A stretch of DNA of 42,598 bases, taken from contig JACVCS010000027.1 in assembly GCA_016741915.1 (NCBI GenBank), positions 1 to 42,598 of the forward strand, read 5' to 3'. The notes beneath the pieces were generated by a model. The model saw only the letters and a list, made by a program, of their open reading frames with translations, was not told where the DNA came from and ran no database searches. Both the position numbers and the translations under genes were made by a program. The DNA is from Phycisphaerales bacterium. GTDB taxonomy: Bacteria > Planctomycetota > Phycisphaerae > Phycisphaerales > UBA1924. Below, one piece after another: positions 23,816 to 34,366 of this stretch; position 1 is the stretch's first letter; the number at the start of each line of letters is the position of its first letter.

Positions 23816-25002
23816 GTCCGATCGACGCCAACGAGCGCATGAAACGCTGGCGCCTGCTGCTCGGCGGCGACTCGGCCGACGGCATTGGGATCACGCTGGA
23901 CGACCGTGACGCGGCGATGGACCGCGCCATGGCGATGCTCTACGACCCGCCTCAAGGCCCCGGCTCAGGCTCGCGCCGCGGCAGTCTCGGAAGCTCGGCC
24001 CCGAACGCCGCCCGCTGGCTCGGTGATATCCGCGAGTTCTTCCCCGCCTCCGTCGTCCGCGTCATGCAGAAAGACGCCATCGAGCGGCTCGACCTGCATT
24101 CTCTGCTGCTCGAACCCGAGATGCTCGAAGCCGCCGAGCCCGACATCAACCTCGTCACCACGCTCATGTCGCTCTCCGGTGTAATCCCGCAGAAAGCGAA
24201 GGCCACGGCACGCCTCGTCGTACGAAAAGTCGTCGACGATCTGAAACGCAAGCTCGACGCGCCGATGAGGCAGGCCGTCGCCGGCGCGCTCAAGCGATCA
24301 ACCCGCACCCGCCGCCCGCGACACAACGAGATCGACTGGAACCGCACGATCCGTGCGAACCTTAAGCACTACCAGGCGGAATACAACACCGTCGTTCCCG
24401 AAACGCGCATCGGCTACGGCCGAAAGCGCAGCGAACTGCGTTCGATCATCGTGTGCATCGATCAATCGGGCTCGATGGGGCAGTCGGTGGTCTACTCGGG
24501 CGTCTTCGGTGCGGTGCTCGCATCGATACCGGCCGTGCGCACCGACGTTGTGGCCTTCGACACCTCCATCACCGATCTGACCGAGAAAATGACCGACCCC
24601 GTCGACGTTCTGCTGGGCGTTCAGCTCGGCGGCGGGACCGACATCAACCGCGCACTCGCCTACTGCCAAACCCTCGTCCGCAAACCCGACGACACCATCC
24701 TCGTGCTCATCACCGACCTCTACGAAGGCGGCGACGCGAAGGAGATGATCAAGCGGGCCGCCGCAATCGTCTCGTCGGGTGTGAAGATGGTCACACTGCT
24801 CGCCCTTTCCGACGAAGGTGCGCCGACCTTCGACGAAAAGAACGCCGGCGCGCTCGCAGCCTTGGGAGTGCCCAGCTTCGCCTGCACGCCCGACAAGTTC
24901 CCCGACCTTCTCGCCGCCGCGATCCAGAAGCGAGATCTCAACCAATGGGCGGCCGAGAATCAACTGTCGACGAGTCGGGCCATCCTCAAGGATGCAGAAT
25001 GA
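23812..25002 (+). CDS. vWA-domain protein, MoxR partner (YehP-like)
   Basis: The 396-residue protein starts at a GTG overlapping the previous stop. Residues 1-200 are helical with a basic patch (KRSTRTRRPRHNEIDW). The C-terminal vWA domain (209 onwards) has an intact metal-ion-dependent adhesion site: DQSGSMG (217-223), GGTDI further on, and VLITDLYEGG. In MoxR/vWA pairs this domain binds the client or bridges it to the ATPase. It has an ATGA overlap with the ADP-ribosylglycohydrolase gene, so all six genes of this operon are translationally linked. Confidence 0.9.
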   Translation: MSPIDANERMKRWRLLLGGDSADGIGITLDDRDAAMDRAMAMLYDPPQGPGSGSRRGSLGSSAPNAARWLGDIREFFPASVVRVMQKDAIERLDLHSLLLEPEMLEAAEPDINLVTTLMSLSGVIPQKAKATARLVVRKVVDDLKRKLDAPMRQAVAGALKRSTRTRRPRHNEIDWNRTIRANLKHYQAEYNTVVPETRIGYGRKRSELRSIIVCIDQSGSMGQSVVYSGVFGAVLASIPAVRTDVVAFDTSITDLTEKMTDPVDVLLGVQLGGGTDINRALAYCQTLVRKPDDTILVLITDLYEGGDAKEMIKRAAAIVSSGVKMVTLLALSDEGAPTFDEKNAGALAALGVPSFACTPDKFPDLLAAAIQKRDLNQWAAENQLSTSRAILKDAE

Positions 25003-25943
25003 CCATGGATCCCGATGCGATTTCAGCAGCCGATCGCTTCGAGGGTTGCGTGCTCGGACTCGCCCTGGGCGATGCGATGGGCGCACCGTACGAGGGCGGC
25101 ATTCTCGAACGCACGCTCTGGCGAGTTATTGGTCGAACGCGTGACGGTCGTCGTCGATGGACCGACGACACGCAGATGTCCGTCGACATCATGGAATCAG
25201 TCATCGAACTCGGACGGATCGATTCGGACGATCTGTCCGCGCGCTTTGCACTCAGTTATCACTGGAGCCGGGGCTACGGGCCCGCAACCGCGAAAGTCCT
25301 GAAGAGAATCCGACGCGGCGTGCACTGGTCGAAAGCCTCGTACTCGGTCTTTCGCGACGGGTCCTTCGGCAATGGTGCCGCGATGCGAGCGCCGATCATC
25401 GGGTTGTTTGACGCAATGGCTCCCGAACGGATCAATCAATCCGTGGCCGCCTCGGCAATCGTGACACACGCGCACGAGCTCGCCATTCAGGGAGCGCAGT
25501 TGATTGCACACGCGGTCGCTGCCTCAGTACTGGGTGAATCGAGCGAAGAGATCCTGAGCCGGATGACGGAACTCGCTTTGGACGAACAGTTCCGCTCTCG
25601 CCTCGCGAAGGTCCGACAGTGGCGAGAAGCGGGACAACAACCATCGCCGCGGGAAGTTGCGAAAGCACTCGGCAACGGCATCGCCGCGACACATTCGTGC
25701 GTCACGGCGATCTTCATCGCCCTTGCCTTTCGCGACCGATTAATAGCCAACATGCTTGAGTTCGTTGTACGGGTCGGTGGCGACACCGACACCATCGGTG
25801 CGATGGCCGGCGCGATCTGGGGAGCCGGAAACGGCGCGTCAAAAATCCCCGAAGAGCTTGTTACCGCCATCGAGCAGCATCAACGCCTTCGCGAGCTCGC
25901 GATTGCACTCTATCAACGCACCATCAGCACGCCAACACTCTGA
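24999..25943 (+). CDS. ADP-ribosylglycohydrolase (DraG/ARH3 family)
   Basis: I start at the ATG at 24999, which overlaps the vWA stop codon; the ATG at 25005 is an alternative. The 314 residues show the full family signature: GLALGDAMGAPYEG (20-33), the metal-binding TDDT (55-58), FGNGAAMRAP (123-132), and GGDTDT (260-265) with the two Mg2+-binding Asp. These enzymes remove ADP-ribose from protein side chains or, in some members, from nucleic-acid ends. Its place at the end of the MoxR/vWA operon suggests it reverses an ADP-ribose mark on a component or client; that is inference. No ADP-ribosyltransferase is seen. It converges on gcvP with 8 bases between stop codons. Confidence 0.92.
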   Translation: MTMDPDAISAADRFEGCVLGLALGDAMGAPYEGGILERTLWRVIGRTRDGRRRWTDDTQMSVDIMESVIELGRIDSDDLSARFALSYHWSRGYGPATAKVLKRIRRGVHWSKASYSVFRDGSFGNGAAMRAPIIGLFDAMAPERINQSVAASAIVTHAHELAIQGAQLIAHAVAASVLGESSEEILSRMTELALDEQFRSRLAKVRQWREAGQQPSPREVAKALGNGIAATHSCVTAIFIALAFRDRLIANMLEFVVRVGGDTDTIGAMAGAIWGAGNGASKIPEELVTAIEQHQRLRELAIALYQRTISTPTL

Positions 25944-25951
25944 TTCTCACC

Positions 25952-28939
<2,988 letters not shown>

Positions 28940-29197
28940 ATGGGGCAAACTCCGTGCGGAGCGCGGTGCGTCGGTGGCTCGTGCCGCGCTGCGTTGAACA
29001 TTAGCCCGCGCTGAGCCAACCGGATACCTCCCGACCGCTTTCAACCCCTCTTTCCTGCGGTGCATCCCGTGATTCGGTACCCTGTACAACCATTTCTCAC
29101 CCCCAACCCGGTCGGCGTCTGCGTGGTTCACCCGATAGACCCCGAATCAGCCCCGCCCGCACCGCCTTGCCCTCGTTCTGAACCCTCGGAGCCCATG

Positions 29198-31585
29198 ATG
29201 TTCATCCGTTCCGTCCCCCGATCCGCCGCCCTGCGTTCCGTGTCGGCCGTGGTCATCCTCTCCGCCGCGGGCTTGGCCATCGCCGCGACGTTTGTACAGC
29301 CTCAGCCCGCCGCACCCACCGCACCATCCGCCCCAGCGCCGATGCAGCCCGTGCCGACGCCGCCGGCGGCACCCGAGGCTCCGACCGAAGCCAAGCCCAT
29401 CATCGAACCCGACGCGGGCGAGGCCCTCAGCGCGATCCTCAAGAGCCTTTCCGCCGACGAGCAGGACTACCTCCAGCACGTCGTCGCCCTGACCGATCCG
29501 TTCTTTGAAGGCCGCGCACCGGGCCTCCGCGGCAACCAACTCGCCGCCGAGTACTTCGAGTTCCATTTCAAAAACCTCATCGGGCTCGACCCCGTCTTCC
29601 CCACCGAAGAAAAGCTCGCCGACGGCACCGACCTCCGCACACCCTGGCAAACCTACCGCCAACCCTTCCGCCGCGGCAGCGAAACTAAAGCCACCCGCAA
29701 ACAGCTCGCCTTCACCTTCCCCTCGCAAGCCCCCGACACCAACGCCGCCACAAACTCCGAGAACGTCATCCCGGCCGACTTCACGCCGATGGGCCTCTCC
29801 GCAAACGCCGAGGCCGAGGGCGAGATCGTCATCGCGGGCTACGCCATCGAGTCTGGCCCGAACGATTTCTCGTCGTTCCCGAAGCTCGCTCAGAAGCCCA
29901 GCGAGACCGACGACAAAGCCGACAAGTCCGAACAAACCGACAAATCCCTCGAAGGCAAGATCGCGCTCGTCTTCCGATTTGAGCCATTGAACGCTCAGGG
30001 CCAAAGCCTCTGGCAGGGCGAGGGCGAACGGAACTTCAGCGCCGCCGCGGGTTTGCAGCAAAAAATCGGCGCTGTCGTGCGTCGCGGGGCAAAGGGGATC
30101 ATCGTCGTCAACCCGCCCGGCGTTGACGACCCCCGCGCCGGCAGGTTGGACGACCTGCGCTTCTGGCAAGGTGGGGGTGGCGGCGGTGCTGGCGGTGGTG
30201 GGGGGGCTGCTTCAGTCCCCATCGTTCAAGTCACCGAACGCCGCGCCGACGCACTCCTCCGCCGCGCGGGCACCACGCTCGCCGCTCAACGCGCCATCGC
30301 CGATACCGGCGGCCAACTCGTCCCGCTTCCGGGCGTGAAGGCCAACCTCGCCGTCACCCTCGAACGTGCCCCCATCATGACCGACAACGTCGCGGGCGTC
30401 CTCCGCGGCCGCGGCAACCTCGCCGATGAATACCTCATCATCGGTGGCCACTACGACCACCTGGGCTACGGCTACTTCGGCTCACGCGACGCCAACCCCC
30501 AGGGCAAACTCCACCCCGGCGCAGACGACAACGCCTCCGGCTCGTCGGGCGTCATCGTCGCCGCACGTCTGCTCGCCGAACGCTACAGCCAGCTCCCCAG
30601 TGACGCCAACGCCCGCTCGATCATCTTCATCGTCTTCTCAGGCGAAGAGAGCGGCCTCAACGGCGCCCGCGCCTTCATCCGCCGCGCCCCCGTCCCCGCA
30701 AACAAAGTCGTTGCCATGCTCAACATGGACATGATCGGCCGCCTCCGTTCCGGCCGCCTCAGCGTCGACGGCACCGGCACCGCCAAGCAGTGGAACGAAC
30801 TCCTCGACAAGCACCTCGCCAACCCTGCCCACGCCGGGTTCGCCGTCAAACGCGGGCCCAGCGGCCGCGGACCCAGCGACCACGCCGAGTTCTACGGCGC
30901 CCAGATCCCCGTGCTTCACTTCTTCACAGGCTTGCACCGTGAGTACCACACCCCCGCCGACCTCTACCCGACCGTGAACTTCCTCGGCGCCGTCCGCGTG
31001 ATCAAGCTCGTCAGCGACATGGCCTTCGATCTCGCCACCAACGCCGAGCCGCCCACCTTCACCACCACCCGCGCCCGCTCGTCCATCACCGACCCGGACG
31101 ATGGCGACACCTCGCCCGCCGACTCACCGCCCCTGCGCCGCCCGATCATCCAGCCCGCCGTTCCCGCCACGCCCTCGGCACTTCCCGCCGCCGACAAATC
31201 GGCAACACCCGCACCCGCCGCGCCCGCTTCTTCTTCAACCAACGCCAATCCCAACAACGACGCCAACCAGGCCCCCGCCGCGGGCCCACGCTCCGGACGC
31301 GTCCGCTTCGGCATCGCCCCGGGCGATTACAGCGGTGAAGAAGGCGTCGTCGTGGGCGACGTCTACGCCAACACACCCGCCGCCAGCGCGGGCCTGAAGG
31401 AAGGCGACCGCATGACCGCCTGGAACGGCAAGCCCCTGAAGAGCGTCGAAGATTGGATGCCGCTGCTGCAAGCCCACCAGCCCGGCGACAAAGTCGAAAT
31501 CACCTTCATCCGCGCGGGCAAAGAAATGAAGGCCACCTGCACCCTCACCGCACGCCAAAGCACCCCCGAACGCCCGAAGGATTGA
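29198..31585 (+). CDS. Secreted M28-family zinc aminopeptidase with PA and PDZ domains
   Basis: Two adjacent ATGs (29195, 29198) follow GGAG; spacing favours 29198, giving 795 residues. A signal peptide (MFIRSVPRSAALRSV then a hydrophobic run, to residue ~30) and a Pro/Ala linker lead to the mature protein. A PA-type insert (AVVRRGAKGIIVVNP) precedes the peptidase core. The core has GGHYDHLGYG (His418, Asp420), HPGADDNASGSSG, FSGEESGLNG, NMDMIGR and PSDHAEF, the five zinc ligands and the catalytic Glu pair of family M28. A Pro/Ala/Ser linker then leads to a PDZ domain (GVVVGDVYANTPAASAGLKE onwards) in the last ~95 residues. It is likely periplasmic or extracellular peptide degradation. It is divergent from gcvP. 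Confidence 0.93.
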   Translation: MFIRSVPRSAALRSVSAVVILSAAGLAIAATFVQPQPAAPTAPSAPAPMQPVPTPPAAPEAPTEAKPIIEPDAGEALSAILKSLSADEQDYLQHVVALTDPFFEGRAPGLRGNQLAAEYFEFHFKNLIGLDPVFPTEEKLADGTDLRTPWQTYRQPFRRGSETKATRKQLAFTFPSQAPDTNAATNSENVIPADFTPMGLSANAEAEGEIVIAGYAIESGPNDFSSFPKLAQKPSETDDKADKSEQTDKSLEGKIALVFRFEPLNAQGQSLWQGEGERNFSAAAGLQQKIGAVVRRGAKGIIVVNPPGVDDPRAGRLDDLRFWQGGGGGGAGGGGGAASVPIVQVTERRADALLRRAGTTLAAQRAIADTGGQLVPLPGVKANLAVTLERAPIMTDNVAGVLRGRGNLADEYLIIGGHYDHLGYGYFGSRDANPQGKLHPGADDNASGSSGVIVAARLLAERYSQLPSDANARSIIFIVFSGEESGLNGARAFIRRAPVPANKVVAMLNMDMIGRLRSGRLSVDGTGTAKQWNELLDKHLANPAHAGFAVKRGPSGRGPSDHAEFYGAQIPVLHFFTGLHREYHTPADLYPTVNFLGAVRVIKLVSDMAFDLATNAEPPTFTTTRARSSITDPDDGDTSPADSPPLRRPIIQPAVPATPSALPAADKSATPAPAAPASSSTNANPNNDANQAPAAGPRSGRVRFGIAPGDYSGEEGVVVGDVYANTPAASAGLKEGDRMTAWNGKPLKSVEDWMPLLQAHQPGDKVEITFIRAGKEMKATCTLTARQSTPERPKD

Positions 31586-31590
31586 ATGAA

Positions 31591-31632
31591 GGGCCGAGGG
31601 CACAGGGCCGAGGGCCGAGGGCCGAGGGAACA
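31591..31632. repeat. Heptamer tandem repeat GGGCCGA
   Basis: Six 7-base units in a row: GGGCCGA, GGGCACA, GGGCCGA three times, then GGGAACA. It begins 5 bases after the M28 stop codon. Confidence 0.85.
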
Positions 31633-31694
31633 GCACATGCCGTCGTTCATGTGTGCAAAGTGTCTTGCACGCGCGATCTCTCGGCAAACGCCAC

Positions 31695-31743
31695 GTGCCC
31701 AGTGCCTAATGCCCAGTGCCCGGTGCCCAGTGCCCAGTGCCTA
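31695..31743. repeat. Heptamer tandem repeat GTGCCCA
   Basis: Seven contiguous 7-base units of the form (G/A)TGCC(C/T)(A/G). It ends 3 bases before the stop codon of the minus-strand lipoprotein-like gene. The GTGCC core recurs in the octamer array at 38.0 kb. Confidence 0.85.
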
Positions 31744-31746
31744 TTC

Positions 31747-32490
31747 CTACCGCACCCACACAAACTTCCACGTCCCGCGCGACTGCTCCAGCCACAGCTC
31801 CGTGAACTTCAGCCCCTTCGCCGCCGTGCCCGTCAGACGCAGGCGGTACTGCGTCCCCCCGCCCGGCACATCACTCGGCCCCGCGCGATCAAAGCTCACG
31901 CCCGGCGAGACCTCCGCCCCCGGCATCCGCGCAAACAGCAGCATGATGTCGTCGTAGTTGGTCTGCAGAAAGTTCAGCACCTCGCGCCGCGGGTCCTTCC
32001 CCTCGCTGACAAACTGCTGCCGCGTCGTCTCGCTGACGAGTTGGTCATAGAACAGATCGTCCTTGCCATCGTCCAGCCGCAGCGCCAGGTGCACCATGAC
32101 ATGCCGCGGACGCGTGCTGATGAGCGTCTCCTTCCCCGTCGCCACGTCACGCTGCAGCAACTTCGCACTCGGCACATCCGACCCGCCGAACGCCCCCGGC
32201 AAGCCCGTCCCGCCCCCGCTCGTCAGCGGCTGCCCGCCCCGCGTTGCTCCGGGCAGGTCCGCCATGAACCCGCGCTGCCGCCGATAAATCCGCCGACCCT
32301 GCTCGTCATACTCCGCCGGCCCGCTCAGGCGCCGGTCCTGCTCATCCTCAAGCCCCAGCGCCGCACACCCGCCCAAGTTCAGCACACCACCGCACGAAGA
32401 AATCAGCACGCAAACCACCGCCGCGTACCGAACAACGCCACGCAAAACCAAATCACCCGATCGCCAACTCTGCTTCGCGTTCACGTTCAT
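31747..32490 (-). CDS. Putative lipoprotein or exported protein of unknown function
   Basis: I start at the ATG at 32490 (MNVNAKQSW; TGGA upstream), giving 247 residues; a TTG at 32508 that overlaps the nadB stop codon is an alternative. A basic N-terminus and a hydrophobic segment (VVRYAAVVCVLISSCGG) are followed by a second candidate cysteine in NLGGCAALG, so the lipidation site is ambiguous. The mature part has charged and Gly-rich stretches and ends in a beta-like segment (GLKFTELWLEQSRGTWKFVW). I recognise no family. It is the last gene of the minus-strand run ABC transporter - nadB - this gene, and coupling to nadB is possible. Confidence 0.75.
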   Translation of the reverse strand: MNVNAKQSWRSGDLVLRGVVRYAAVVCVLISSCGGVLNLGGCAALGLEDEQDRRLSGPAEYDEQGRRIYRRQRGFMADLPGATRGGQPLTSGGGTGLPGAFGGSDVPSAKLLQRDVATGKETLISTRPRHVMVHLALRLDDGKDDLFYDQLVSETTRQQFVSEGKDPRREVLNFLQTNYDDIMLLFARMPGAEVSPGVSFDRAGPSDVPGGGTQYRLRLTGTAAKGLKFTELWLEQSRGTWKFVWVR

Positions 32491-32504
32491 GTTCGCGTTC
32501 CAAA

Positions 32505-34280
32505 TCAACTCCCCGTTCCCACGATCCGCTTCAGCACCGGCTCGCCCCGACCGCGCTTCCAGCAGTCGTGCGCCCGCAGTTCGTCCTTGGGCCCCTTGAA
32601 CTCCTCACGCCAATGGCACCCCCGGCTTTCCATCCGCCACTGCGCCGACCGCGCCGTCAGCCACGCCGTCAGCAGCATGTTCTGCACCTCCCACGCGCGC
32701 ACGTCGTCGAAGATCTTGTCCAGCGTGTACTGACCCCAGAACTCCAGCATGTGCACCAGATCGCCCAGCCGCGGCCCGCGCCGCTCGATCCCGCAGTTCC
32801 GCCACATTGCCGACCGCAGCGAACTCAACACATCGCTCAAGTCCAGCTCCGCACTCTCCGGCGGGCGGATATCGCTCACCACCGCCACCGGCATTGCCCG
32901 CACCGGCGACGCCCAACCACTGTTCGGAAGCTCCCCCGCACCGCTCGCGGGCAGCTCACCCAGCGCCCGCGCCGCCGCGGCACTCCCCGCCGCTTCGCCC
33001 ATCACCAGCCCCTCCAAGAGCGAGTTGCTCGCCAACCGGTTCGCCCCGTGCAGCCCGCTGCACGAGCACTCACCCGCCGCGAAAAGCCCGGGCACATCAC
33101 TCCGCCCCATCGCATCGGTCAGCACGCCGCCGATGCTGTAGTGCGCAGCGGGGTGCACGGGGATCAGATCGCGCGACGGATCAAGATCAAACCCCGCCAG
33201 CAGCTTGGTGATCCCCGGGAACTTGCCCGCAAACTCCGCGATATGTCGGCAGTCGAGGTACACGTGCGTGCCGCCGCGTGCCGTCAGCCTTCGAACAATC
33301 CCGCGTGTCACCACGTCACGCGGCGCCAGCTCCGCAAGCTCGTGCTCGCCGACCATGAAGCGCTCGCCCGACTCGTCAACCAGGTACGCCCCCGCGCCGC
33401 GCACCGCCTCGGTGATCAGCCACCGCGCCGCCCCCGCGATGTACAGGCACGTGGGGTGGAACTGCACAAAGGCCATGTCCGCAACCGTCGCCCCCGCGCG
33501 GTACGCCAGCGCCACGCCGTCGCCCGTGGCGACCTTCGGGTTCGTCGTCTCGCGATACAGCATCCCCGCCCCGCCGCTGGCAAGGATCGTCGACTTCGCC
33601 CAGATCATCTGCAACCCGTACTTCGGGTGGTGCGTGATCGCCCCCATCACGGGCGAGCCGCCCTCGCCCCCGCCCGCGCCGGCGGTGATCAGATCCAGCG
33701 CGAAGCACTTGGTGAAGACCCGCACCCCCTGCGACTGGTTCAGCCGCTCCCACAAGCACCGCATCAGTTCGCGCCCGGTCGCGTCCCCCTGACTATGCAG
33801 GATTCGGCTCAAACTATGCCCACCCTCGCGCCCCAACACGGGCTTGCCGTCAGGCCCAAGATCAAACCGCATCCCCCAGTCGATGATCTCGCGCACCCGC
33901 GCCGGACCTTCCTCAACCACCAGCCGCGCGATCGGCTCGTCGCACATCCCCGCCCCCGCAACCAGTGTGTCGCGCAGGTGGCTCTCCACCGTGTCCGACG
34001 AATCAAAGACCGCGGCAATCCCGCCCTGCGCCCACGCGGTGTTGTTCCCGCCCGGGCTCAGGCCCGCCGATCCCGTTCCGCCCAGCGGCTCCTCCTTCGC
34101 CAGGACAATCACCCCGCCGTTCCCTCCACCTGCGCCGGTCAACTTCTCCGCCGCCGCGATCGCCGCCCGCGCGCCCGCAACCCCCGCGCCGATCACCAGC
34201 GTGTCACAGAAAATCTGCGGCAGCAGACTCGACCGGAAAGGAATCAAGTACCGCCGAGTGTCAAAGAGCGGATGGTTCAC
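32505..34280 (-). CDS. nadB: L-aspartate oxidase
   Basis: NadB oxidises L-aspartate to iminoaspartate with FAD, the first step of de novo NAD synthesis. No ATG precedes the first motif; the GTG at 34280 (MNHPLFDTRRYLIPF) is the best start and gives 591 residues, somewhat longer than the usual ~540. The FAD dinucleotide fold DTLVIGAGVAGARAAIAA comes first. Then GNNTAWAQGGIAAVF, HSLSRILHSQGDATG, the substrate-side HPTCLYI, YSIGGVLTDAMGRSDVPGLF, and GLHGANRLASNSLLEGLV follow. The C-terminal helical domain is present. The NadB-type motifs separate it from succinate dehydrogenase flavoproteins. nadA and nadC are not in the window. It lies 86 bases downstream of the ABC permease gene on the same strand. 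Confidence 0.94.
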   Translation of the reverse strand: MNHPLFDTRRYLIPFRSSLLPQIFCDTLVIGAGVAGARAAIAAAEKLTGAGGGNGGVIVLAKEEPLGGTGSAGLSPGGNNTAWAQGGIAAVFDSSDTVESHLRDTLVAGAGMCDEPIARLVVEEGPARVREIIDWGMRFDLGPDGKPVLGREGGHSLSRILHSQGDATGRELMRCLWERLNQSQGVRVFTKCFALDLITAGAGGGEGGSPVMGAITHHPKYGLQMIWAKSTILASGGAGMLYRETTNPKVATGDGVALAYRAGATVADMAFVQFHPTCLYIAGAARWLITEAVRGAGAYLVDESGERFMVGEHELAELAPRDVVTRGIVRRLTARGGTHVYLDCRHIAEFAGKFPGITKLLAGFDLDPSRDLIPVHPAAHYSIGGVLTDAMGRSDVPGLFAAGECSCSGLHGANRLASNSLLEGLVMGEAAGSAAAARALGELPASGAGELPNSGWASPVRAMPVAVVSDIRPPESAELDLSDVLSSLRSAMWRNCGIERRGPRLGDLVHMLEFWGQYTLDKIFDDVRAWEVQNMLLTAWLTARSAQWRMESRGCHWREEFKGPKDELRAHDCWKRGRGEPVLKRIVGTGS

Positions 34281-34366
34281 CGCCAAGCGTAGTCGCGCGC
34301 TGTTCCAGGTGGCACGGCTCTCCAGAGGCGTGCGCCTTGAGCCTTGCTGTGCTGACTTTTCTTCTC

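Noticed and set aside
28940..29131. Glycine riboswitch upstream of gcvP
   Set aside because: I looked on the minus strand for the paired aptamer motifs and found none.
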